DNA from: Todiramphus chloris collaris
Lineage: Eukaryota > Chordata > Aves > Coraciiformes > Alcedinidae
DNA length: 64,000 bases
Assembly: GCA_025345505.1 (NCBI GenBank)
Contig: JANVCC010000010.1
Coordinates: forward strand, 42,621,772 to 42,685,771
Direction: 5' to 3'
Below, piece by piece: positions 49,501-61,430 of this stretch. The position numbers and the translations under genes were made by a program. Within the stretch, counting starts at the first letter, position 1, and every line of letters starts with the position of its first letter. The notes under the pieces were generated by a model. The model worked only from the letters and a program-made list of their open reading frames with translations, was not told the origin of the DNA and did not search any database.

Positions 49501-52018
49501 ATTGCCTTTTCATAAATGGAGATTCACTCACACACGGTACACTTTGTAGGCTGTAACATTAGCTCAAAGTTCTAGTAAAAATGGCTTGCACTGTTGCACT
49601 GGACTGTGATTTGCAGTGACTGAGATGAACACATCTGCATTTCTGTCAAAACAAAAGGTGATCTAGACCAAGGGTAGGCATCTCTCACCAAGCAAAAAGG
49701 TAACAATTTCTGAAGCTGCTGATGGTATTTCTTTCAGAACATGTTCTGATAATTCTTGAGCAAAGTTAAAAATAAAACATTCTCATCAAAACTGCAAAGC
49801 AGAAGCAACTAAAGATGGAAAAGAAACAAATGTCAAATCAATTAGAATAGTCATTCAAAGACAGAGAATTTACAGTATCTACAGCCTATTTCTGTGAGTT
49901 TTCACTTCCAGCACTTAGTAGGTTTCCAGTTAGACTGATCACTTACCTACATGCACAGCACATTTAGAGTTGTAGGGCAAAATACATGTTTTTAACTGGA
50001 AAAAAATCATAGCTTACCCGTGTGCATGATGCTAATTTCTATCTTTAATTCAAAGTTTTAAAGCAAAACAACACCCTTCCAAAGACACCTCACTAACAAA
50101 AAGACAGTTTCTATTGGAAATTGATAGTCAAAAAGTCATTCAAAATTTCTTGGATTTACTGTTGAAGTATGTATCCCTAAATATGGTTAAAAGGCACACC
50201 AGACTTTTCTATTTCCAGTCTCCTCATCTTGTCAGCACTTGAGTTTTTCTATCATACTTGGTCAAAATGTCTCACTTACTGGTCTCTCAGATGAGAGTGT
50301 AATATATAGCTTGTGCTTATTTTTGATCTGTGATCACTGGAGGTAGACACATCAAACTTTAAGGCTTTAATATGTGCTTTTATTCTAAATACACACATTG
50401 CCATTACCAGAGTACAGAAAAAATACACTTAGAAACAAAGGTAAGACCATGATCAGTTCTGTTCAACAACAGTAAGGACATGCTGCTTTCTAAAAAGAAA
50501 ATTAGTTTGAAGTTTTTCAGGAAGCCCTCATGAATAATCTGACTCCTTCAAAAGCTTCAAAGGAAATTTTCAGGAAATTTTCTGCTTAAAGAGCAATTCA
50601 CATATCAAAGTATGTGTTTCAGTGTGATTTAGTGCTTGTTTTACACATTGTTTGATATGAAATAACAGTAACAACCAATGGCTATATAGGATGGCTATGA
50701 CATTTCATTGGAATATAAAAATAATTTTCATGGTTATGAAGTCCACTCTGGTATACAAAAGGGACTCCTAACTACTTTTACAAGTCATTAAGTTATAGCC
50801 ATTTTGAACTGCATTTCCACCATCAAAACAATTAGTGCAAGGTTGTTAGATGTTGGATAGAGACACAGAAATGTAAATCACTTACTCATTGAAGCAACTT
50901 TGGTGAATTTTTCTGCAGAGATGTATATGTATGTATATATCTGAAAATATACATCTGTATTATATATATTCACATATAGATATATAAAAAATCCTCAAAT
51001 AATATCGGTGCAACAGAATATTTGTCATAGGAGAATCTCTTCTGATGTTAAGTGAAGGCAAAAGAAATCCTGTACTTAGTTTTGAAGCAAGATACTTTTA
51101 TTTTCCTATACAAAAGCTTTATTTCTGACATACCAAATGATCGATACCAGTGTGAGGCAGTTGCCTGGTGGATGATGGTATTCCTGTTGGGATAATGGTG
51201 CAAACTTGATCACAGGCACACAGTACAAGGCCTGATTTCAGCAGCTGCTCTATGCCAGCAGCTCTATGTTAAAAGCCACAGCTCCCACGCTAGAGGATCT
51301 GACAGTGCTACATACATATGAAAACAAAGTGCAGTAAAAATGCAAATTTTGAGTGCTGACTTATTTCAATTTGATTTTATGTAAATAAGTGCTAGCCTAA
51401 GTAAACTGATTAGCTTATATAAATAGAGTCAATTTATCATCTGATTTCCATTTAATGAAGCAGTTCTATTTGACATTTTTATACTTAATAGTGCTGAAAA
51501 ACAAAGCATGAAAATATCCAGAAAGTACAAGGAGGTACAGAGAAACAGCAAATATAACAGAAGGTCTAAGAAGACTGCACTTCACCTACAGCATAATAAC
51601 ATCTATTACAGAAGTGACTGGTCTACAGTGAATACACAACAGGCTTAAATCCAGGCTCTAACAGCTGCCTCTACTGCATAGGACAGTACTAGGGTGTCCT
51701 TTTAAAGCCATTGCCTTGGTCTAAAAAAAAAAAAAAGAAAGTGTATAGCCTAAATTTACTAGTCTAAATTAATCTCTGTGCAGAAATCATAAGTTCATGT
51801 TCTAAGGAATTAGCCTCATATCTAGCTTTGTGACTTTGTCATCCTGGAGTATCTCCTTTTGTAATCTTCAAGTTTACTTCAATAAGCTCTGAAACTATTT
51901 TTATGCTTCCAAATTACACTTCATGAATCCTTATGATAACACAAAAGAAATACGCTATCTCACCTTCCTATTTTATTGCTTCTTAATTCCTTAATTCCCA
52001 GTGGCAAAACTGTAACTG
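46567..52018. other. AT-rich unique sequence, no gene seen
   Basis: No gene is supported. It contains an A-run at 51723-51736 and an AT-dinucleotide-rich stretch at 50920-50990. The open frames (for example 47595-47852 plus, 48215-48457 plus) show no recognisable domain. Confidence 0.5.
50920..50990. repeat. AT/TATG-rich low-complexity tract
   Basis: Irregular tatg and atat units make up a degenerate microsatellite-like stretch. Confidence 0.6.
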
Positions 52019-52265
52019 TAACGACTACAGATGCTGGAACTCAACAGTGGGCAGTGTTACGTGCACGGCTTTGCAGAGGACGGTGCCTGCTCAGCACACG
52101 CGGAGCGGGGACTCCACGAGGTGGTGCTGGTTCTCAAACAATCCGACTGCAGCGCGCCCCGACACGTCCGCACGCTAACAACTGCAGGAGCTTCAGCCAC
52201 TCCGTGTTACCTGTGCAACTATTTTCAACGAGGAGACACCGAAGCCTGCATAATAAAACGTTTTG
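52019..52265. promoter_or_regulatory. Second CpG-rich patch
   Basis: About 245 bases with roughly 19 CpG dinucleotides by hand count, set in AT-rich DNA. Two overlapping plus-strand frames stay open across it (51976-52266 and 52031-52315). The second encodes a cysteine- and histidine-rich peptide (GQCYVHGFAEDGACSAHAER..) that I cannot match to any family. The patch ends in 'gcataataaaacg', with an AATAAA at 52251-52256. Explanations are an unmethylated regulatory or first-exon region, an exon of an unrecognised gene, or a GC-rich old insertion such as a solo LTR in plus orientation. Confidence 0.45.
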
Positions 52266-52860
52266 ACTTGCAAACCATGAAGAAAAACACTTCAAGGAGA
52301 CTAATTTACATGTGAAAAGAGGGTTTAAAGCACTGTACTCTCTGGTCAGTGACCTCCTGGCAATCCAGCTGCAATCCCATGGAAGGTGTCTTGTCCCTCA
52401 TTTCCAGAAATGATGTTCACCATGGCAAAGCCATGGGAAGCTGAGGGAGATGACATGGGGCCTGCAGAAGTGTCAGCGGGTATAGGGATGAGGGACTGGG
52501 GTACTGAGTGTGTGGAGCTGCAGCTGCCTCCAGGGTGCAGGCCAGGAGACACATTCTCCACAACTCGCTTGTGTCCTGGGGAGACTCACTCCACACCTTT
52601 CATGGGTGACACAAGTTGCCTACAGGATTGTGATGGAAAAACATCACTTGGTTTCCAAATATCAGACTGGGTGTCAGGAGCCTGGACTTCATTTCCTATT
52701 GCTGGCTCTGATCCCCTCATTAAGGAGCTGGCTCAAATGGGTTCCAGAAAGGTTTAGACATGCCCTTCAAGCCTGTAACAGTTGTGATTTGTTTCATGAA
52801 AAAGCTTCCTGGCAGCATCAGGGTTACTCCCAGAGTGAGGAACTCTACAGGTAAGCAGAA
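52266..52860 (+). other. GC-richer segment with open frames and splice donor
   Basis: Composition stays richer in GC than average. Two overlapping plus-strand frames are open (52386-52757, 123 codons; 52510-52854, 114 codons). The second runs through CTACAG|GTAAGC, a full-consensus donor with the exon's last base at 52850, and closes at the TAA of that donor. Neither product is recognised. It could be a noncoding or coding first exon downstream of the CpG-rich patch, or coincidence. No clear acceptor upstream was identified. Confidence 0.3.
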
Positions 52861-55340
52861 TTGTCAAAACTGGGGCTCTGATGTCTCTTCATTTTGTTTC
52901 CTCGCTTGGGAAATGTAAGACGATTACATGTCTGAATCTTGTGGGAATGAGGTTAGCACAAATCCAATAAAGTTGTGAGTTACTCACAGGGACAGATAAA
53001 TAAGAAAACCAACATAATAAAATAAAATATTAATAGACAGGTAAAGTTCTGCTTTTGACAAAAAAGAGAGGTTTCGTTGGGAATTGTGCAAACATCTCTG
53101 AAACCCAAACCTCTGGTCCAAGGAGAGATATGTCATATTGTATTTATTGACTCTAGCCCATTTTCATTAACTTGACATTTGCAGATGTTGACATATGTTT
53201 TCCTTGAAAATAAAATCATCCTCCTGTGACCTTAGCTGTATGAAAAATTCTTTTACCAACAAATAAACTTGAATTCTAATCGCTAACAGAGATACTGTAT
53301 CAATCATATCTTCATAGCAAAAAGTCTACCTTTTTGTTAAAGGGCTATGAAAAAGCAGGTTAAACACCAAATAATACTGCTTGACATTGGAAGTAGGTAC
53401 TGGGCAGAACTAAAAGATTTGTTCAGACTTGTCAGCTACATGGGTAAAATATTGCTATAGGAGCAGGAAGTAGAAGGATGCTAGATAGGTACTGGGAAAG
53501 CCAGGGAGATTAGGAGACCTGTGTGCTTTCAGGAGCTCTCTTTCCATTTAAAAACCACTCTCTTCTGTCCTCCAATTTCCCCCGTGTTATCCACTTTCCC
53601 TACTAACACAGGGCACCCAACTCCTCCTCTTGGACTGGCAGAAAGGGTTCAGCACAGGACCATGTCCTACTCCTAGGGCTTAAGAGCAGTTTTAAGGACA
53701 GAATCTGGGAGTCAGAAGAAAGTCCAGAGATCAATGTCTTCCACTTCTGATGTTGCTGAGGATCACCCACACTTCACAATATCTCCAGCACCAGGAGTAG
53801 TAGGAATCTGGGCAGACTGCCTCGAACAAGCAGGCTTGCATTCGCTCTTCCCAGGCATGGGCTGGGCACAGTTTCTCCTCAACAGACTTATAACATTCTC
53901 TTTTGTCACCTCTTACTCACAAAAAATAAAGTAACAGGTATTCACTTGCATGGATGAGCTAATTCATCAAGAGCAAAAGCAAAACAGAGGAATGCCTCTT
54001 TCTACTCCCTTTTTACTGTGATGCCTGTAACTTGCACCAGCTCACAGAAAACACTCAGTCTGATCCTTCTATCAGTGGACCCAGCATAAGGAGAAATACA
54101 GATTTATTTCATTTTGCAGGAAACTGCTCCAGGATGCTCTATCCATTGTGCATACTGTTTTACTCTACCTGTCCCATCTCCCTCCAGAGAAAGTATACAA
54201 AAGATGCCAGCAGGTGAAGGGATTATCACCTGTCTCCAGCCTTACAAAAGCTCACTTGAACATGGAGAACAACCAGTATCTCCATGATCTCAGGAAAGCA
54301 GTTTTGGCCCAAGCATCTGCTAGTTTCTCTCTCCCTCCTGCTGTTGAGGGTGCCTCAGCCTTTCTTATTGAAAGAGATCAGATGTCAGGGAAGCTTACTA
54401 CAACATCCTTTTCTGATCAATAATGTTCAGGATGACTAATGAGTTTCAGTGTCTCAAATTTCAGCTAAATTAAAGTCTTTGTTAGTTCTACACTGGCTGG
54501 TTCAGTGAACAGAATGACCCAATTATCATTTGAAATTACAGCATTGATGCGGGCCAGGAAGCTAAGAAAGTTTTCCAAGTAGCTGTACATGTCTCAGTAA
54601 TTAATGCTGCTGGTGGCTGGTTTCTTGTAACTTTCTCAGTTCCCGTACTAAGAGATCTCAACTTGTGTGAGACTTTGCAGCATTTTATCTACCAGTGTGA
54701 AGAAAGATTCGGGAAGAGAAAGAGGAGTTTAAATCCCTGCCATCCCCATCAAACCCCTGATGCTGTGTAGACCCTGCAGTTCTCTCCATCTGCGTCAGCC
54801 TGGGTCCCATATTTACCAAGAAACAGAGAAATCACACAGCTCTTTTTTAAACACCAAGTACTGCCACCTCTGATAGCACATTATAGGAATCAGAATAGCT
54901 GAAGTTGAGCTGAAGTCTCATACTGAAGGGCTGTCCGCACCACAAGGTTATGCTCATTTCCTCCATTCATATCAGAGCTGTGTCCAACTCCATCTACAGA
55001 TGATCAGCGTCAAAATGCTTGCTGAGGTTGTAATTTCAATTAATTTTGATTATATTAGGTATAAGCAATAAAGTGGAAATTAATCAATGGATAAGTTATT
55101 AAATCTTCTTGAAAAGAAGAATTCAAAGTTCCAGTCTGAGGTGGTTAGGTTCAGACTTAGGGTTTAGTCCCATGTCTTCACGTTACATATGTATATAGCA
55201 GCACAGTGGAGTTATTTTGGTACTACTGAACTGAAAAGATTAATCACATTAGTAATAATGAGTTATTACTTCCTGCCTTAATCTACAACAGTTTATATAG
55301 TTGAATTTTCCTAATATGCTGGTAACCAGACCTACCCCTA

Positions 55341-55356
55341 TGATTATTATTATTAC
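55341..55356. repeat. (ATT)n microsatellite
   Basis: About five tandem ATT units. Confidence 0.75.
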
Positions 55357-58300
55357 ATTGTCTGCAATCAGCATTGCTGATATCTGAGAAATATGTTTAT
55401 TGATAAGCAAAACATTGAAGCAGGAATGTTATTTTATAAACAAGTTTGGAGTATTTTTAAATTTTAAATTAAATATACTAGAAATATGAACGTTTTACAG
55501 AAGCATGCAGGACCTTATTGCTTCTCAATAAATTTAAGCCAACATATGAAATGAAGTTAAATTCACTTCTCTTCAAATATACTATCAATAAAAATACTAG
55601 TAGTGGAAATAGCTTTCTGTAACAGAAATGCTACATTCTAAATGTAGTATCTTTTAACATGGATCACAGAATCTCCTAATACGATTATAATTTCAATTTT
55701 CTTCTATGAACATGGTTTGGCTCAGCCAGAAAAACCCTCTGGCAATGTGTTAAGACAGTCTCTCTGCAACTTTGCTGCAGATATGCAGCAGTAGATGTTT
55801 TTACAAAGTAAATAGGGATTTATGGCAATCTTTTAAAGAAAATCACTGACAAGATTTTGAGAGAAATTCTTGTCTCATTTATTTAGTTTCAATACATTGT
55901 GAGTGTCTGTATCCTGATTGTGCTATGCTTTAGGCACATATAAGCACAGTATGTATCATCATTTAGACAGGATAGAGGGGGAAATAGAATAAACATCAAC
56001 ATGATACACTCCCCCATCCTTGCTTTCTTGCTTCTCCACATGTAGGCACAGCAAGGGGAAAAAACAAAAATCCCAGCTCCTAATGTTCTCTGAGATTTGT
56101 CAATGACAGTTTGCTGTGGCTCACACGCAAAGCAGAGCAACAGAAGAGACAACTGAAGAGAGCAAGTCAGGAGTGGGAAGCCACAGAGAGCAAAGCCACA
56201 GGGACAGAACAATCTCTAAGCAACTGGCAAGGAGAAGAAGAAACCAATTAAACAGGGAGCAAGGAGAGGGAGTAGGAACCTACAAGAAGGTAGTACAAAA
56301 CATTTTTTTCTCTGCATTTTTGATGAAAAATGAGAGCTGAATATGTGGGGTTTTTCTAATTGCAGAAATATGGAATAGCCTGAAGCTGTACTGTGAAAGA
56401 CACACATTTTCAATAGTAAAGTATACTTTTGAAATCATATGATTCTAATTTTATATATTGCTTTCTTGGAAAACAAAAGAAAAAAAGAAAAAAAATAGAA
56501 GTTATTTTTCTACTGCTGAAAAGTAAAAGTTCCATGAACCATTCTCATTCACTCATTTATCTTCTCACTTTCTTTCCTCTTGAAGCTGGAAGTGCCTTTT
56601 ACAAGGAAAAGTAATTAGATCTGTTCCTCCAGGTTTGGTGGGGGTACATGGATTGCTGTATGCCATGATGCACAGGAAATTTTTACTCCTTAGACATCAC
56701 CTGGGATGCTGTTTTGCATTTGATGCAAAGAGAAGTTACACTGCTGCTAACCATGATGTTTGGTTAGAAGATATCCCAAGACAATGTGAAGCAGAATAGG
56801 AACCTTTCAAGTCTCATACTACTAGTATCAGTTCTATTCTGTGAGATACTGTGAACAGCTGTTTGGAACAATTGCCAGAGCGGACAAATCCTCCAACTAC
56901 CATACAGGAAAAATGACAATATACTTCCTGTGACTTTGGGGTGGCCCTTGCTCTGAAAGAAGTAGTAAAAAGACATGGTTCATGTCTCCACAAAATCATA
57001 GCTATGTTTAGTCAACAGCTCCTAGTGATTCCTTCCAAGTCTTTGCCTAATTAAGGACTTCTATTTGATGAGCAGATAGAAAAGTTAATCCAAATTCAGG
57101 CTCTAAACATTCTGAGACAGCTATTATTAGTAAAAATAATTACTGTAGCAGCATGACTAATACACAATGAACAATTATTCACTCACTATATTTCTATTGC
57201 TGGTTTTGAAGTCCATGAAAAGGAGTTTTTTCAGTATTTATTTAATATTGGCTGAGGATCTCATTATTTTTATGATCTGCTCCTGGTTATTGCTTCTTCT
57301 GAAAATAGATGAGAATTCTCATCTGACATGCCTTATTTTAAATGGCACGTTTACATCTTTACATAACATAAACCAATTTTTGATGCCATCAACAATTACA
57401 ATTACAAAACTCAGTATCACTGAACATTCCTGTTCATAAACTCAATTATTAAATATCTGAAATTTGGGAAAAAGTAATTTCAGCACTACTTTCACATGTT
57501 AAAGAAGTAGCATATTCAAACTGGAAGTATTATGTAAAGATTTTAGTGTGCTTTTTATGAGCTGCTGGAAGCATGCGGCAGTATCCTTTACAAAATGTTT
57601 GGATATCTGCTAGTGGTAGTCATAACTGAAGCCTTTAAAAAGTTATGTGCTTTCACTTTGTTCCTATTGTACTACAGAGCTGCAAGAACGTCATATAAAA
57701 CTGTGATGTTTGTGTGGTAAATCCTTCACTTAATAAAGGAAACTTTATGAGTATAGTATCTAAAATGAGATGCTGGGAAAGCAGCATTTTGTGCATATCT
57801 CAAAATGAGATGACTAGAAATGAGGGTGTTCTCACAAGGTGCTTAACGTATAAACAAAAAAGAATGGATTAGAGAATTCCCAAGTGCAACTTCCATTAGA
57901 GCCTGGTATGGACTTCAGAAGCATAGCTCTTTAAACTCAGGCAGAGGCACGCAAAGACATCTCAGATTCCCTTTTGTATGACAGGCAAGATACAGATGAA
58001 GTGCATCAGAGCTCTGCCCTGCTTCTGCCGTCTCTATCATTTCCTTCTGTTCATCATCTCTTCCCTAGCATTCTGTTTTATTTGGTTTCTTTTTTAAATA
58101 AGCAGAAGCAGCTTTGTCTCTAAAGCTTGTGAAATAATTTGTCTTTGTGAACTCGGGCTTGTCAACTGTGAAAATGTATATGAAATTTAATTAAGCATTT
58201 TTTTTAATTTCAGTTGTGGAAAAGAACAAAATCTGAATATTTTAGATATAAGATAACATTTGCTTCATTCTTGTCTTTGGCACTGTAGTGTATACATATG

Positions 58301-59057
58301 AAACTAGAATTAAGATGCAAGAACACTTCTCTATTTAGAAATTAAAACCCAAAATAATTTTCCACAAAGTTTCATATATTCAATCTGAGCCTCTAAAATG
58401 AAAAGGTTTCAGACACTTCAGTTCAGACACAATGTATGGCAGTACCTAGGAGGAATTCTATGATTGGATCTGTGTCGCTGATCTTAGCAGTCTCTTTCTA
58501 ACAAAGTCTTGAGTTTTGTTACTTAAAATGTTAGGCATGTCCCCTTCCTCCCTTCCGCCAAATTATTCATCTACTAAATCTGATAATTAATCAGAAAATG
58601 GATTATTGGTTTAGTTTTGCCTTTTCATATGATATGAGGAGACAAGATGTATTACATGTAAAGAGGCCTCTGGCAAGCCAGAGAACAGTACACTTACTTT
58701 ACAGCCCCTAACTGGTGCAAAATCACGTCACATGTCTATTCAGGCAGATAGATCATTCAACAGAACACCAGCCTGCAGAGAGCTTTCCAAATTTAGCTGA
58801 GATAAACAGCTAGAAAAATATACTGAAAATGGGATGCATATAATAAAATAGCAGTCAAAAATGCAGCACATTGAGATTCACATTATAATTTTTACCACTT
58901 CTATCACAGAAGGGGAAAGGCAGCAGAAGTAGTAGGGATGGTAGCAGGAAGACCAAATAACAGACCTCCCTCCCTTCAAGTTTTGATTTAACCTACATTT
59001 TTTAAGATGCTGTTGTTTGTGCTGCTGCTTCTTGATAACCACAGCATGATTATTCTT

Positions 59058-59068
59058 CCCCCCCCCCC
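59058..59068. repeat. C11 homopolymer
   Basis: Eleven consecutive C's within a pyrimidine stretch. It is likely length-variable. Confidence 0.9.
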
Positions 59069-59474
59069 TTTATACAGCTACTGACTAACAACAAGAAGAG
59101 TTGTTTCACTTGGTAGGACAGTTTTTGGAACAACTGATACTTGACCTTTACTGTAAAAATCTCTATTTGCCACAGATGGCTACAGATTGAGCACTTGTGA
59201 TTTTCAGTACCAGCAACTGTCCTGAATTAATTTCATGAGACTAAATCACATTTTATCAGATTTATCACATACCCAGTGAATTCAGGAACGATTAAGCCTG
59301 ACAGTCATATACATTTCAGGAGTATGACTGATTTTCCTGTGACATGAACAATAGTTCCCTTATTATGTACAAGAATCCTTATTATCAATAGTAATTAATT
59401 TCAGATGTTTCATGTGATGATAAACAGGACTGTTTTCTATGCAAAGTTTCAATGTTCTGCGAAATACTTTTACA

Positions 59475-59562
59475 CAGAATCACAGAATGTTAGGGATTGG
59501 AAGGGACCTCAAAATATCATCTAGTCTAATTGCACTGCTGGAACAGGATCACCTAGATAATT
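59475..59562 (-). mobile_element. CR1 LINE, short 3' fragment
   Basis: Only the 3' end of a CR1 remains, in minus orientation. It reads 'cagaatcacagaatgttaggg', 'attggaagggacctc' and 'atcatctagtctaat', followed by 'ctgctggaacaggatcacctaga'. This matches the CR1 3' UTR layout of the other copies. The copy is strongly 5'-truncated and contains no coding part. The right boundary is approximate. Confidence 0.9.
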
Positions 59563-61367
59563 CAAAAGAAGTCAGTCTTGATTTCATTGTTACATGTTAC
59601 TCCTATTAAATCTCTTTAACAATGTATTTAAATGAAGGGTGACATACACATCTGCATACGTTTGACCTATACTGCTGACTTTTTCAGTTCTGAAATTTTA
59701 AAAGTAAAATTAATCCACTTATTGCTCCTTTCCTTCCTCATGTAATTTGTCTCTGATCACGGATTTTTTCACCCTATTGTTTCCTAACATCCAGCTACCT
59801 CATGTCACTGGACATAACACCTTGAAGTTCAACAGTGATTGACTCTGTTTTAATGGTGAGACATTAAAAAAAATGTCAGGAGCTTATATGAGTAACTTGG
59901 AGGCACCTGGTCACTGGGGTGGAATCCAAAATCCTGTATTAGGCACCAAGGCTTCACAGAGCGCACAGGAAATTAAGTATCTCAGAATAGCATCCATAAA
60001 TACAGACCTGCTGACTGGAAAGTTGCAAGATCTGTAAAAAGACTGGCTCCTACTTAGTAACAGGCATGTAAAGCAAATCATAAGTGCCCCTTATAATGCT
60101 GCCACTGAAAGGATTAAATTTAGGAAGAAAAGGATAGAGGATTATTCACAGTCCCTAACCTTAATATTCAGCCATGGTTTTCCTAAGGCCTCCTCTACAG
60201 ATCTTCCTCTGCAGACTGACCTCCAGACTATGTAATTTAAATTAATCATATTCTTAAAGGAGGGTGGCCTGAAGTTGTAGAGGGATAAGTCTATCGAAAG
60301 TTCTGATGACACTGCGAAATCTGTTGCAGCCCATCATTTATTAGGGCAATGCAAACAGAAAATGGCTCTTCCTTAGTGGTTCAGAGTAGGCTGTTTCATT
60401 TCCTGCAGTCTATTGTAACAATTCTCTGGGCTGCAAAATGCTATCATTACTGGCCACATGCTGCTAACGTACCCTGAGACATCTGTAGTACACATTCCTG
60501 AATTTTATTAAGGAAGATTTGGTCTAACGTTTTGATCACAACTGTCTGGGTTGATCTCTGGATGATGCCTGTTATTTTTCTGCTATGGCAAGAGAAAGCA
60601 AACAAAAAGGTATTTTATAAAGTCCTTCTAAACTGCTCTGAGAATATCCAAGATGCTGCATATATCTTCATGCTTGGCAAGTGGTTTTGAAGTGACTCCA
60701 AAGAACCATCAGGGAAATTGTTTATATCACTGTGACATGGTTTTGATTCTCTGACAGTTTGCTGTTTCATGGAGGTATATTTCCATACATTCTAGGACTC
60801 AGCACTGCCTAGTCCTTTTTTTCATTATTGGAAGGACAGATTTCATCTGTACATCCCTGAAGAAAGCTTAAATGTATCTGAGGTATATGGACAGACAATA
60901 TGCTATCATAACATGATCATACTGAATTGAACTCATTTCCTAATGGCAAGAACAATTACATAGACTATGAGGCTGTGAACCTGAGCTCCCAATTCAAGAA
61001 GTGCCTTTATTTTCCAGGCAAATGCCTGTTCTGTATGAGAGCTCCTGCCATGGCTCTTGCTGATGCTGGGACTGCAAAACCATACAAAGGTCCAGAAACT
61101 AGGCCAGCAAGGTGAACCCTGGTACAAAGGCACTGTAAGAATTTAGGGCACTTGGTTGAAAGAAGGTTATTTCAGTGGTTTTCTATGTGATGCTAGAAGC
61201 CCAAGCATGAGGGGCTGGATCTGTTGGGCTGCCCCTTGCCAGGCTGATCTCACCAAACTTGTGCTGCGCTCCAGCTCACCCTTGTTCCACTTGAGAGGTT
61301 CTTACACTTGTCACTGCAGAGTACATAGTTTCCCTGGGCAGGATGATGAGAGGCCCCACAGATAGCT
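59563..61367. other. Unique sequence, no gene seen
   Basis: AT-rich to about 60900, then somewhat more GC-rich between 61020 and 61367. Short open frames at 60927-61115 and 61156-61365 (plus) lack domains. 'ggccagcaag|gtgaac' near 61107-61116 is donor-like but isolated. Confidence 0.45.
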
Positions 61368-61430
61368 GCTGATAGTCTAGTGGCTAGATCATTCACTTAG
61401 GGTGTCACAGTTATGGATCCATGCTGAGAA
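61368..61430 (+). mobile_element. tRNA-derived SINE head (MIR-like)
   Basis: 'gatagtctagtggctag' (61371-61387) fits the A-box side of a tRNA-derived SINE. 'agttatggatcc' (61409-61420) lies where a B box is expected. The middle ('atcattcacttagggtg') matches the layout of MIR-type heads. It is diverged and lacks a cloverleaf, so it is not a working tRNA gene. The assignment is by motif order only. Confidence 0.45.

Larger units (their letters stand above)
52861..59474. other. Unique sequence, no gene seen
   Basis: Moderately AT-rich. Contents noticed are (ATT)n at 55341-55356, a purine-rich segment at 56100-56290 and a C11 run at 59058-59068. The hydrophobic open frame at 57167-57439 has AT-rich composition and no recognisable membrane-protein family. 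No gene is called. Confidence 0.5.

Noticed and set aside
57167-57439. Hydrophobic 90-codon frame that might suggest a membrane protein
   Set aside because: Hydrophobicity follows from T-rich codons in AT-rich DNA. There is no recognisable family and no gene context.
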